This document shows, piece after piece, positions 22,939 to 34,495 of a stretch of 64,000 nucleotides of DNA. Numbering within the stretch: position 1 is the first letter of the stretch; each line of letters opens with the position of its first letter. A program made the position numbers and the translations under genes. The notes below the pieces were generated by a model. That model did not search any database and had not been told where the DNA came from. It saw only the letters and a program-made list of their open reading frames with translations. Source of the DNA: Ulota crispa (taxonomy: Eukaryota > Streptophyta > Bryopsida > Orthotrichales > Orthotrichaceae); the NCBI GenBank assembly GCA_963920765.1, contig OY987243.1, forward strand, positions 16,616,001 to 16,680,000, written 5' to 3'.

Positions 22939-24099
22939 GGTTTTCCCAAACACTGCACCATCACCTTCAGCAGTTCTTACATTTTTACTTTGAATATTAT
23001 GAGTTAGTTACGGTTTGGTGTTTTCAGAGACATTCTTTTTTGGGCGGATTGCTCAGTGCTACTGGAATAGTCTCCGAAACAGCAATCAATTCAACAAAAG
23101 TGTTAAACATGTAGACTTTTTTCTTTGGTTTGGAAACGGATATTATGATTTATGTAGGTTTCCATTATTGTTGAAACCGTGTTGAGCTAGGATGACGAAG
23201 GCGTAAGTACTGGAAACGTAGTCTGCAGTATAATTTGGAATCACCGGTTTCATAAATTCTAATGGCACGCTGACTAGTGCTTCAGTAAGATTCCATTCCG
23301 CTGGCTATCAGCTGGTTTGAGTATGATTTTGAGTGCTAAATAATTAATTCGAGGCACAAGGGTGACATGGATCAAACTGAAGTAATGCCACATGCTAAAC
23401 ATGTCTTATAAGGATTGCCTCTTTCTATTAAGACTTCATTTGCACGTGTTTTTAAACATGGAAATTCGGAAAAAAGTAAAAAGAAAAATACCGATAGATG
23501 AGTGATAGAGGTGACACAACTTGGATCAATGGTCATCTTTTGATCAACGAATTAACCGCTGAGCGCCCGGGCGATCGCTCAAAAAGCTGGGTCAATTTTG
23601 ATCGTTATAATCTCATTGTACGTCCGATGAAACGACTTCCAATCAAGCCTAGCATGATGATGATGGAGACTCTTTCCACTAGCATGATGGAGATTCTTTC
23701 CACTAACAATTCATATGGTTGGATCTTGTGGATCGTATTTTTCAGTCCACAAGGGCACTTTAATTGCACTCAAGTCAGACTTCTTTCGTTTCAACTTTGG
23801 ACACTCAAGGGTTAATGAAGATTAAAAAGATGGTACTTCTAAAATCCTAAGCCCTATTTATTCCTAATACTCCCGCTCCAAATACGAGCTTAATTCCTGT
23901 CTTACTTTAGGTTCAATGCATAAACATTGCGTTTCAGTCATGCTTTTTATGAATCAAACTTGTATGACAAGGTGCGAATGTTGACCTCTACTTTTGTATG
24001 GAAATTTGAAATGCATAGTATCAGAATGGTTAGTAGTAGGTTGGTGACCATTTGGATTGATGAATGGGTTCATTCATGATGCTTTGGAGGTGGTAGTAC
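22939..24099. other. MsrA 3' flank and spacer
   Basis: The 3' untranslated region probably ends within a few hundred bases of 22938. A small tandem duplication containing AGCATGATGGAGA...TCTTTCCACTA occurs at about 23651-23704. The open frame across it has no recognisable domain, so I do not call a gene. Confidence 0.45.
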
Positions 24100-24101
24100 T
24101 A

Positions 24102-24288
24102 GGGGGTTTCATATATCTCAAAAAAACAGTGAACGAATGGTAGTGAACAAGTTTTTGTTTACTAGTGAATGCCATATGACCACCTCCAGGAGGTCGTCAT
24201 GGCGAGTTCACTCCATGAACACCCCACGTTTTTCACAATTCTCATTCACGTGAACAATTTTGGTGCAAAATGCCATAATTGAAACCCC
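24102..24288. mobile_element. Possible small TA-flanked MITE
   Basis: GGGGGTTTCATATAT at the left and, inverted, GGGGTTTCAATTATGG at the right form short terminal inverted repeats. Both are flanked by TA, as in Tc1/mariner-type insertions. The element is under 200 bp. Only about 10-12 bp of each end match well. Confidence 0.4.
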
Positions 24289-24290
24289 TA

Positions 24291-24951
24291 TTGTGTCAAC
24301 ATTGTATTTGAAAAGTTGTTTATAATATAATGCACTCGATGGATTTTGGTTTCGACTAGGTTATAGCTATGGCCTTCAAGGATCTTCACGTTTGGGTTAT
24401 TGTAGTTAGTTTTTCATGCCTCCAAAGGTACACAACCACTTGCATTTTGTCTCTTAAACATTTGCCCATTGTACTAATTTATTTGTATGATTTTGGTGAA
24501 GTTGGTTCAATGTATGTTCACCTTTGGTTCCAAATGGCAAAAAAGATCTTTTGGGATGAATCTAGGTGGAATTTTGGACTAGACTTACTTTTCTAACACC
24601 ACTTCCAGTATACATTTACATGTATAGGGTTTCATGAACAAGGCACCACAAAGAATCTCATCACTTTGTCAAGCAGTCAAAAAGAATTCACAATAAATGG
24701 TTTGAAGCAAGACATTCTACATATGTCTAACTTCTAACCTCAAAAATTAAAATTGAAAATACACAAGTAACTCAATCGTACTATTCATCAAAAACATCCA
24801 TCATCTGTTGATTAATAATCCAACATTGGTTGATTAATAATGTTATGTCTTGTGTAGCTAATCACAATGTTGAGGAGAGTATGAGGTTAGATAAGATTGA
24901 TGAGGTGAAAGTTATGGTAAACGAAAGAGATGATGGCTGGAAGTATTGACT

Positions 24952-24989
<38 letters not shown>

Positions 24990-25309
24990 GCGTACTTGTA
25001 CTCGTGAATATATAAATGTATATGTATGTGCATGTACATATGTATGCATATATGCACATATTGCAAAGAAATTTAGAATTTATCTAAAGTGAGGAAACGC
25101 TTGTATATAATACAATATAAATTAAGATTGTGCATGATTACAAAAGCATGAACTCAAAGTAATCAATCTATTCTGTATAAGATCAAATTTATTATTCAAA
25201 GAAATGTATGCCTACCTTGGCAAATGATTGAGTTGGTAAATGTTTCACTTTATCAATCCTTGTTATGACTTTTCCTTAGAAATTTTTGTTTTCTAACAAT
25301 TCTTGAGTA
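24291..25309. repeat. Spacer with a TA microsatellite
   Basis: A run of alternating TA spans about 24956-24982 and is followed by TG/TA-rich decay to about 25060. The rest of the interval has no gene or clear element. Confidence 0.7.
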
Positions 25310-25317
25310 TTAATTAA

Positions 25318-25718
25318 GGGAATTGATATGTGCACACCAAGGTTGATATTTGCACACCCCCTGGGGTAAATTATAGATTTTTACAAAAAGCTGAATTTGA
25401 GAATTTTGAATTTAGATTTGGACTTAAAGACCATGATTTAGTCAAGATTCATAAAAAAAGGTTGCAATTGAACAACACTCAATGAAAATACTTATCTTTT
25501 TTTACAAGCAAAAGTAAAAGTAACACCTTTCCTCTAACTAAACTTTTTCAATGGGTGTTGTTCAATTACAATCTTTTTTACGGTTCTAGATTAAATTATG
25601 GTCTTTAAGTCCAAATCTGAACTCAAAATTCTCAAATTCAACTTTTTGACAGTAGAAATCTATAATTCACCCCAGAGGGTATGCAAATATCAACCCCGGT
25701 GTGCACATATCAATTCCC
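25318..25718. mobile_element. GCACACC-type foldback MITE, Mutator- or hAT-like
   Basis: The ends GGGAATTGATATGTGCACACC and the inverse of GGTGTGCACATATCAATTCCC match perfectly at the terminus. Long arms extend inward for nearly half the element on each side. The flanking TTAATTAA (25310-25317 and 25719-25726) is an 8-bp duplication. Because it is itself palindromic, 8 bp (hAT) and 9 bp (Mutator) cannot be separated here. Confidence 0.8.
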
Positions 25719-25726
25719 TTAATTAA

Positions 25727-26480
25727 CCTTCAATATGTTTGTTTCTTAGTATTGTTTCCGGCTTCTAAGCTAAAATTAAATAAAAATATTAAGCTTCGTT
25801 TGTAAAAACTTTACACCAAGGTTACCATTTATTGTACTTTAGTTTTTTGAATAAAAATCAACCCTCACTTTTATTCATTTTTTATTAGTTTCATGTATAC
25901 TCACATATCCATGACGTACTGTCTACTATTAGTACTTTTGAGTTGGCATCTTGCACAAATCAAGCTATTCTACTACACCCTACAACCAAATGGTCTTTGG
26001 TGTTTGATTTTTTTTTTTTAATTCTAAGGCTATTCATAAAAATGCTAGGTTCCTTTCCCAATATCCTTGGTAGTAGAATTGGTTTTTATTTATGCGGTCA
26101 AATTTGCACAAAAATAATAAGTATAACTCTTACATACAACCTACTTTCTATTTCTTCCACTTAAAATTGTTCCATGTCTCATCTCTTTTATGTTAACTTC
26201 ATAAAATATATATGTATAATGATCGCCTTTTTCAATATTGTATTTGAAGTAAACAAATATTGCTTTTGTTTTTTTTTTTAATCAATCATATATAGATATA
26301 TAAATATAGGGCCAAGAATGAAATTTTTACCCAATCTTTGATTTGTTTAACTAAACGTGTCGATTTTTGGTACAAATCAAACTAGTCTATATTATAATAC
26401 AAATTGTTGTGCTATTGTAATTGTAATTCTTATTATCATAAGAGTTCTCAATACTATTCTATGATTTATATTTATATTAA
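25727..26480. other. Spacer, nothing recognised
   Basis: AT-rich DNA between two related MITEs, with poly-T runs at about 26009-26019 and 26268-26279. No open frame with recognisable content. Confidence 0.4.
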
Positions 26481-26882
26481 GGGAATTGATATATGCACAT
26501 ATGGGGTTTGATATATGCACACCGGGGTAGATCTTAGATATTTATCATCTAACTTGAATTTGGAAAATTTGAATTTAGATTTGGATTTAGAGACCTTGAT
26601 TTAGTTTAGAACCACAAATGACAATACAAACGCCCAATGGAAAAGCTTAGCTAGGGGCAAATTATTACTTTTACCTTTGTTTATATAAAAAAGTTAAGTT
26701 TTTCCATTGGAAGTTGTTTAATTGTTTCCTTTATGGTTCTAAGCTAAATCAAGGTCTTTAAATGTAGATTTGAATTCAAATTTTCCAATTTCAACTTGTT
26801 GATGCTAATTATCAAAAATTTACCCTCCCCCCCTTGGTGTGCATATATCAAACCCTAGGTGTGTGCATTTATCCAAGTTCCC
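26481..26882. mobile_element. GCACACC-type foldback MITE, second copy
   Basis: The left end is GGGAATTGATATATGCACA. The right end is an eroded inverse (GTGTGCATTTATCCAAGTTCCC). Arms share the family segments TTTGGATTTAGAGACCTTGATTTAG and its inverse. Flanks (TTATATTAA and TATATTGAT) overlap only in TATATT, so the target duplication is eroded. Confidence 0.75.
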
Positions 26883-27752
26883 TATATTGATTTAACTTTT
26901 GAAAATAAAATAAAGGGAGTTTATGTATGTACCAATCCTTTTTTACTATTCTACCACACTATATATGGCCAATGTTTACAATATCAAAGTAAGGTAAGCG
27001 CACCCATAAGCATGGAAATAAGGGTCTTGGAGTAGGTAAAACAATTGAATAACTTTGAAAAAAATACTGTAAGTTAGGAAATGGAAACCAAAAATATTGG
27101 CATCAATTTCAAGGTTCCAACTACAAGCATTTGTTCACAAAGATTTTTCAAAGTCCAAAATCACTGAAATCGTAAGAACCATGTGTAAGAGATGCTAAAA
27201 ACAAGGCTTGTTGGTTCTTAAATAGTGAGATGGGTACTCAAAACCGTCATGCAAGTCACCCACAACCATGACTTTGTCACCCATAACTATCACTTAAGTA
27301 CCCATAACCACCCTGACTTTGTCAGTGACGCCCATGGGGACGTCACGCCCATGGGTGCGGCTACCTTAGGTGTGGACCATGGGCAAAATATCACTAATTT
27401 GAAAATACAACTTCTTAGAAATTGCAACTTTTATTTTGTTTTTTAGCTCTGGATCCCACTCCTAATATCAATTAAAACATCTAAATTATGCCAAATTTAA
27501 CTTAGATTTTTTTCACTGATGTTATGAGTAGTATAAAGAGCTATCTTTTTTTAAAGATGCAACTTCTATGTCAAATTATATTCTCAAATTAGGGATGTTT
27601 TGCCAATGGTTCACACCTACTTTAACATTGTAAGTATATAGTAGGTGTGATAGGATAGTTGGAAAGGGGTGATACCTACATTAATTCCCATATAGTAGGT
27701 GTGATAGAATAGCTGAAAAGGGGTGGTACCTTCATCAATTCCCTAAAACAAA
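26883..27752. repeat. Spacer with a two-unit 54-bp tandem repeat
   Basis: Two copies of about 54 bp, each with ATAGTAGGTGTGATAG and AAAGGGGTG, sit at about 27638-27746. Upstream, 27230-27370 is richer in CCCA/TGGG motifs. No gene is recognised. Confidence 0.5.
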
Positions 27753-27754
27753 TA

Positions 27755-28110
27755 CTCCCTCTATCCCAAAATGATCTTCCTGTTGACCTTTATTTAGTGT
27801 CCCAAAATGATCTTCTTGTTGTAGGAAGAAGGGAGTTAGTGACACTTGCACATAGTCCAAAAGCATGGGCATGTAAACCAATCCCATGCCATCAAGTGAG
27901 TGGCCACAGGTGCTCTTCAAAAATGCCTCAAAAACTCAATTTTCAAGCACTCTGAGTCTACACTTTGAATACTAATTGGAAACTCAAAATTTCAGAACAA
28001 TAGGACATCAAACTCTATTCATGGGTCAAAGAAAATTTGAAAAATGGTTCTGTATTAGCTTAATCTATAACATTTTGTGTAACATGAAGATCATTTTGGG
28101 ACGGAGGGAT
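27755..28110. mobile_element. Stowaway-type (Tc1/mariner) MITE
   Basis: The ends CTCCCTCTATCCCAAAATGA and, inverted, ATCCCTCCGTCCCAAAATGA are the well-known Stowaway terminus. They are flanked by TA (27753-27754 and 28111-28112). A second, inverted copy is at 62885-63244. One end carries a duplicated block with AAAATGATCTTC. A 61-residue minus frame inside is shared with the other copy only because the DNA is repeated. Confidence 0.88.
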
Positions 28111-28158
28111 TAGTAGTCTTTATTCTGTTACTGAAATCAAAACGGACAATTTCTTTTA

Positions 28159-28571
28159 GGGAATTGCTAAAGCCACACCCAAAATTGCTAACGCCACACC
28201 CTTGTGAGCATGCAAATTGAGAATTTGATGCTATTTTTTTTATTCAAGTGATCCATCATGCATTCAATCAAGTCATTTCCACATCCTTGAAAGAAAGAAG
28301 AACAAGTATTATTATTTTTGGAATTTTTATTGCATTTCAGTTAATTTAATTTTTTGATGTATTTTTGCTTTAAGTAATTCAAAAGTCCTATGTTTTTAAT
28401 TTCAAACTTGTGCATCTCTAATTTTTTTGAGTATAGCCTTAGAATGATAAAGGTGAAACAAATCTTTTAATCCAAATTTTAAAAAATCAACATTAAATTT
28501 TCACATTTCATGCCAAAAGCACACGTTGGGATGTGGCATTAGCAGTTTTGGGTGTGGGTTTAGCAATTCCC
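28159..28571. mobile_element. Mutator-type MITE with perfect 9-bp target duplication
   Basis: The ends GGGAATTGCTAAAGCCACACC and, inverted, GGGAATTGCTAAACCCACACC match at 20 of 21. The flanks TTTCTTTTA at 28150-28158 and 28572-28580 are identical 9-bp duplications, which identifies a Mutator-like insertion. The interior is non-coding. Confidence 0.9.
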
Positions 28572-28580
28572 TTTCTTTTA

Positions 28581-29445
28581 TTCCAAATTCCATTCACTCC
28601 CACAGTTAAAACCAAAGCAAATCCTTACTTTTATATGATTACACGTAATCACACTCATATGTGATAATATGCTAAGGAAGCTTTTCTGTTTATTCTATTA
28701 TCGGTTTTGAGTTTATACCAATTTGGGCACTCCTTCAGCTTGAAGGTCATCTTGAATGGACTCATCTGCTTATTGTGGATGCTTTTATGAGTGTTGGGGC
28801 CAATCAATCCATGCCATGTGAGAACTCTCAAGCAAAAAACAATTGTTTTAGACCATATTCACGAGCAAGATATGGTCTTTCTTAACCGACAATAATTATG
28901 TAACGGATTCCCAAACCATGGTAACTCACTATAGATTGGCATAGGCAACAAACATCAATATTTTTTAAACCATACATGGAGAAAATGTGCCTGGTGCTAC
29001 TAACATAGAAAGCATCGAAAGAGAAATCACTATGAAAATGACAGAGAACACGATAGTCACAAGCACAGATCCAGAAGGCGGCACTCACAAGCCACGACCA
29101 CACATTGCCTCAATAGCTAGGCAGTAAGACAAGTGTAGTGATAGCGAATAGCCAAACTCTTAATATGTGCAGAAGCATGCACACAATAGTCCCACAGTGC
29201 CTGGAATCATTATCCTGTAGAATACCTGATCAGCAAACGACAAGTGTGTACCTTCCTTCACTGAAGCTCGGTAATCAGAAAGATGGATCCTTAACTTTTC
29301 CAATCGCAGTAAACTAAAATCTCATCAAGACGGAGTCTAGTCCACCAGTTGCTTGCGCTAGGGCCTGTAAAGCATACCGGTCTAGGACAGGACCAAGAGT
29401 GCAATCTGTGAAGGGCTAGCGTTACAGACAATGAGGCCTGATAAG
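28581..29445. other. Spacer and Alfin-like 3' untranslated region
   Basis: The Alfin-like gene reads toward this interval, so the part nearest 29445 is its 3' untranslated region. No coding exon or element end was recognised in the rest. Confidence 0.45.
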
Positions 29446-31771
29446 TTATGTACGGGCCCTTTTGTTGCTGCAAGATGGACATTTGTATTGCTTAATGTGT
29501 TCTGCTCTTGCTGGTGTAATTTTCACGCACTTGCCATGGAACCACTTCTCACAGATATCGCAGCCGATCCAGAACTCATCAGCGGTATAAGGTCCACCAC
29601 AACTTCCACAAAAAGTGTCGCCATGCTCCTCCTCGTCTTCGTCTTCGAGAGCATCCTCGTCATCTTTGGGAGGTGGTGGAGCAGGTTTTACCGGCTTAGC
29701 CTGAGGCACCTGTTGCTGAAAGACAAAACAACATGAAGCACGTTTAATACTTCGTGCACTTGAATAGAACCTAAAATGAACACCACAGAGAATCAGAATT
29801 ATAAACGTAAAAATTCCTATCACTCGTGACTTCCAACTGGTACTTCGTTATTATAAGTCGACGAGCAAGTGAGTTTCGCCGCTCTACCAAAAAATAAAGC
29901 TTCCACAACAATCAGTAAAACAAACTCTAAATACAAATCTCCCAGCCAGCTAAACTACAGGTAGCCTCTTTAATGCATCCTCAGAGAAAAACAACTGCAT
30001 GTAATGATTTTGAAATGTCATGGCAGTGGCTTATCAGCACTCACCACCTTGGTGGCAGTCTTGGCTTTGGTACCAGAGTTGTTAGTGACAGCAGGCTTGT
30101 CCTTAACTATCTTCTTCCCTGTCACTACGTCAAATACCGTTGGGAGCTCGTTGATCATATTGAAGAGACGCTTCCTGAAAGTATCACCGGAAAATACTCC
30201 TTAGACAGCAAAATGAAGATGTCCTCACCCTAAAGTGAGGTAAGTCAGAGTATTGCCATGCCCTCAACGAATGATAATACAGCTCAAACAATGGACTTGG
30301 CCCAACAACACAAAAATCGTGAACCTATGAAGATGATAATCTCGCTCCAATACGTGATAAAAGAAGAAGGGTGTGCAACTACCTTTTCTGCGAATTCATA
30401 ACTTATTTCATTTTATTTTCATTTTGTTAATTCTACTGGTTGAAGGGTGGGTAATTAGATATGTGCATTGAGTAATTGATCTGCCAACCATCTCAACATC
30501 TCCACTGAAGCATAGTGAACCTTTCCGTAGAAAAATGATGAAGTTGGAAGATCTTGGAGTAATTGAAGGAAAATTGTGCATAAATCAATTGACAATCCCG
30601 AGCTTCTCTGATAAAGCACAATTGAGAAAAGCATTCTAACTACTAAAGATAGCTGACCTCTCATTCTTGTCGAACCGAGCTCCGTAGTAAAAAGCAACAG
30701 CGAGAAGCCAAGCATCACTGTGCACGGCAACCAAAGACAGCCAATCTTTTCGCTGCATGCCATCTCTGGCGAAGTTGATACCAAGAGCAGGTTCGGGAAG
30801 TTCAGGTGGAACCTCCTCCGCAGGTAAAGCTACTTCCCAGGCATCATCCGGAAAACCATACAAACACAAATTCTCCTTCTCTGCAATGCGGAGCAAACAG
30901 ATGAGAAATTCCTGTATTAATCTCGTCTGAAAACCCTCTCCAATAACGTTAATAACAATAATAATAAAAACTTCAAGAATAAAAATTAAGCATCTGTTAC
31001 GAACTCTCATGAGCTGAAGGGCAATGCAATGTCAGAAGAGTCAATAATGCCTAAGGAATATTTTTGAAGCCCTGAGCTGATCCTCCACAAACCTCTCTAA
31101 ATTAGTAAAGTCAGCGCAAAGTGATCACGAAATTTTTGCTAATATTTACAGAAAATCAGAGTGATTGAGAACCTATAAGAGGACACTAATACAGGACATA
31201 ACCTCCCAGAAGCTCTAAAACTTGCACGCCGAGCCAGCCACCAGACATACAGCAAAAAGCTCTTGGCAGGAATTTATTACCTGGATCACACTGGCGATAG
31301 AAGTCTTCAACATCTGCAAAGACCAATACAGAAGAAGACCAATGAGAGGCGCGCAAGACGAATTAGCAAAGTAAAAGTCTGCGTCGGGCAGTATAAGGAA
31401 ATATTAAAAATCACGTACAATCTACAAAAAAATCAAATAAATAAAAACGACGAAAATCATCATCCAATAAATTTGTCTAGCACAGCCATGGAAGAGATGA
31501 CAGAATCCGCGCAAGACAGCTTCGCACTATTGCACCTACCAAACTAGAGCTCATCCACCGCAATGCACATCGAAATCATGCGCTCAGTCGATAACTGCAG
31601 CAGCTCCAATCATCGAAAAAACAAAACCTCATAATCAGAAAACACGCCATCAATGAGCATAATCCACCTACCGGTAGTGAGCGCCTTCAGCATTCCCGAT
31701 CGCCGCCCCTTGAAGTCCTTGAAGACCTCGTCGACCGTCCGCGGGTTATTCGCCATAGACGCTCCCTCCAT
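29446..31771 (-). CDS. AL: Alfin1-like PHD-finger protein, five exons
   Basis: Alfin-like proteins are plant nuclear readers of H3K4me3. Minus-strand exons are 31771-31672, 31313-31281, 30880-30658, 30174-30045 and 29715-29446, with GT-AG introns and matching phases, giving 251 residues. The N-terminal DUF3594 region runs from [20 protein letters not shown] through [44 protein letters not shown] and [19 protein letters not shown] to [14 protein letters not shown] Pro- and acid-rich linker leads to the PHD finger in about the last 55 residues. The finger has Cys pairs CGSC, CDIC and CPSC plus WFHGKC, a full C4HC3 set, and the aromatic WIGCD region of the histone pocket. ATG 31771 is chosen because MEG... 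matches the family start. A five-exon structure with a 33-bp exon 2 is typical of this family. No defect is seen. Confidence 0.96.
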
Positions 31772-32390
31772 GTTGATACGACGCACTCTTTACAATAAAA
31801 AAATCACAGCGAAGTCACCGGTCCCGAGAAAACAACAACAAAAAAAAAAAAAATACAAGCTCGCTCGCGACCACCTCTTTTGTCCTACACGCGCGATGAG
31901 GAGAAGCGGAACGCGTAACGCTTTCCTTTTTTCCAGGACTCGCAATCGCCAGGGCTTCGCATCTTGAAACAGGCGCCCGTCCGGAAACCCTACCCCGAGC
32001 CTAAAACCCCGTCCTTCGTCACCCTGGCACAGGCCAAGTGCGCCAACGCCCGCTGTCCCGCGAGCGACACACCTCCGGGCCGGCGTCTCTCCCGTCGCAG
32101 ACCTCCCCGCAATGACGACGATGGCAAGGATTAGCGATACAAGAGCGCCGGCTCGAAGGTTTTCGTGCGGGCGAGGACCTGAAGCAGCCTCAGCACTGCA
32201 ACAACAACAACAACGAAGGCAAAGCTCCTCTCAAAAACAAAAACAACAAGGCTCGCGCATAAACCAGACGAACGTAAATAAGCGATGAATGCTTCCGTTC
32301 ATCCTCGCTCGCGTTATTGTTGTTTTCTCTCCCCTTTGGACTTTGGATACTGTATTTAAGTTAGGGCCAAGCTTGACCAATTAAATTTTT
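31772..32390 (-). promoter_or_regulatory. Alfin-like 5' untranslated region and putative core promoter
   Basis: The DNA from about 31780 to 32330 is GC-rich with CpG and CAA/CAG runs, fitting a 5' leader. On the minus strand a TATA-like CTTAAATAC occurs at 32353-32361, which would place initiation near 32325. This is inference from composition and position only. Confidence 0.4.
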
Positions 32391-32813
32391 GGGGAAATTA
32401 CAAATAGGGGCATGAAAAATGTAAAATATTACAAAATAGGAGCACAGTTTAAAAAAATTTACAAATAAGGGCATAATTTCAAAAAAATTGTAAATTTTTG
32501 TAATTTTTTTGGTTTGGACGTAGGTTGATTTAGACACATCGCATTAAATGTTAGATAACTTCCAAAAAATTAAAGGTTTCTCTAAATCAAGTCTAAATAA
32601 ATAAAAAATTAGTTTAGGGGATGGTAATTTTTGGAGAGATTTCTAAGTTTTTTGGAAGTTAGCTAACATTCAATGTGTTGTATCTAAATCAACCATGGTC
32701 CAAACCAAAAAAAAAAATCAAAAAATTTAATGTGCCTCTATTTGTAATTATTTTGAAATTGCGCCCTTATTTTTAATATTTTACATTTTCATGCCCCTAT
32801 TTGTAATTTCCCC
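32391..32813. mobile_element. Mutator-type foldback MITE next to the Alfin-like promoter
   Basis: The ends GGGGAAATTACAAATAGGGG and the perfect inverse CCCCTATTTGTAATTTCCCC close a foldback of about 200-bp arms. TAAATTTTT at 32382-32390 and 32814-32822 is an identical 9-bp target duplication. The core resembles that of the element at 53867-54382. Confidence 0.92.
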
Positions 32814-32822
32814 TAAATTTTT

Positions 32823-33100
32823 AATTTGGAAGTAGGCCAAGTAAAATGCTCTAAAGGTATAGGTAAATATACAATAGAAACTAAAAATAGAATGGATACC
32901 AAAATTGGGACAAAAACTCAAGGTCTTTTTTTCAAATGGTAGTGAACTAGTAGTTTTATACTATTTAAAGAAACTAAATGTAGGCCTCTAAATGATGTTG
33001 CTGTTTTGTATACGCTCTCCTGTGTTGTATATGGACGGGGTACTTGGGTAGCTCATGAATCTCATTGGAGTTGTAAATTTCAAACTAAGTCACAGATATA
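32823..33100. other. Spacer, nothing recognised
   Basis: Short AT-rich stretch between a MITE and the first large repeat of the 33-38 kb cluster. No features seen. Confidence 0.4.
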
Positions 33101-33104
33101 CTAA

Positions 33105-34495
33105 TTTCCTAAAAGCCCAAGCCCATTATTTTGTGAAAGTCATTGAAAATTGCCACTTTTGAGGGAATGATTAGAAACGTAGGAAAAAAAGTTTTTGAAA
33201 AAACCAATCATAAGATCTTGCCCTAGACTATGGGAAGTACTTGTGGGAAAAAAATCAAATCATTCTAGATGTAAAGGACTGAGATATTGACATTTGAAGT
33301 GAAAGAAAAAGTTTTTTTTCTTGCTGCCCAAAAATTTCAAAAGCCTTTGACCGCTCTTGTATCAAATAGATTGCTCTATACAAAGTTGAGGTTTATTTTT
33401 TTCATGTAGAAGACCAAGTAAGGTAAAGGTGAGAGAATTATCCAATGAATTGGAGGTGTGAATCATACTTTGTAATATCTTGCAATGCCATAAGGCCATG
33501 AGATTTGCATATTCATTAGGCAAAATTGGAGGATTTATGTAAAATTTAGAAATCTGAATTACTTTGATCCAAATGGTGGAAACCAAGGAATCTTAGTCTA
33601 CTACAACTTGGAAAAAAAAGGTCAAAAAACAAATACACAAAGAGCTCAAAAAAGTACAGTACCAAGTTTTACAATGGGCAAAAGGAATGGAGGTTTGGGA
33701 GTCCCATACCTACCTGCAAACCAAAACTTCTCATAACTTTCATCTCATCAATCAAAATTTAATGATTCAAAGCTTCCCACATATATATGAATCTAGAGAA
33801 CCAATTTTAGATTTATATTGTAAAAAATTGTAGTTTTAAAAAAGGTTTTTGAGCTCCTTGCCATCCCCCCATTTTTTAGTTATTCATGCATAACTTCTTT
33901 AATAAATAGGGGTAGTCACGGTTGCTTTGAGATTGAGATTTCCGTGAAGATTGAGAAATGGCAGAGCAAAAGTAGGAGCAAATGGGAGCATTTCTCCATG
34001 GAAGGAGGTGTGACACCCTCAGTGTCACACTTTTGGGTGATGGAGAATGGAGAATGAATAATGGAGAAGGTTTTACTTAGAAATACATGCAATAGCGATG
34101 GGAGGATAAATTGCAAGGAGAGGAAAGTGAAAGTGGAGTTACATGCCAGTGACCTAGGGTTAAAGTTCTCATGGAATACTTGCTCTCAAACCATTTCTCC
34201 ACGCTTAGGGGACTAGAAAATATTATCTCAAAATTCATGAAACTCCCCTCGCATCGGTCACAAAGAGCGCACCACATCAGATTTACGTGAACATTGAAAA
34301 TGGAGAAAACTAACTGTGACTACCCCTAATGTTGGAATGAAGAAAAAGTTAGATGCCCATGTAGATTTTTGAATTCCTCATATTCCGTAAAAGTTTTAGA
34401 AAATCACACAAAGTAGTTTAGCTGTAAATACATGCCCAGAATCCCATTTGTCCCCCAAGGGGACAGTTGGGTCTTTAAGGATCAACTAGATTTTT
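33105..34495. repeat. Large dispersed repeat, copy 1 (carries a nested insertion)
   Basis: Starts at AAGCCCAAGCCCATTATTTTG and ends near CCCATTTGTCCCCCAAGGGG. Nearly all of it recurs in inverted orientation at about 37150-38115. For example, GGAATGGAGGTTTGGGAGTC at 33687 is found as its complement near 37508. It is interrupted at 33909-34326 by a MITE. No coding domain is seen. Structure suggests a long non-autonomous DNA element, but the superfamily is unknown. Confidence 0.75.
33909..34326. mobile_element. MITE nested in copy 1 of the large repeat
   Basis: Ends are GGGGTAGTCACGGTTGCTTT and, inverted, GGGGTAGTCACAGTTAGTTT, with TA on both sides. The host sequence on either side (AACTTCTTTAATAAA ... 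GGAATGAAGAA) is continuous in the other copies of the repeat near 38240 and 38340, which act as empty sites. A short TGACACC...GTGTCA palindrome lies in the middle. Confidence 0.75.
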
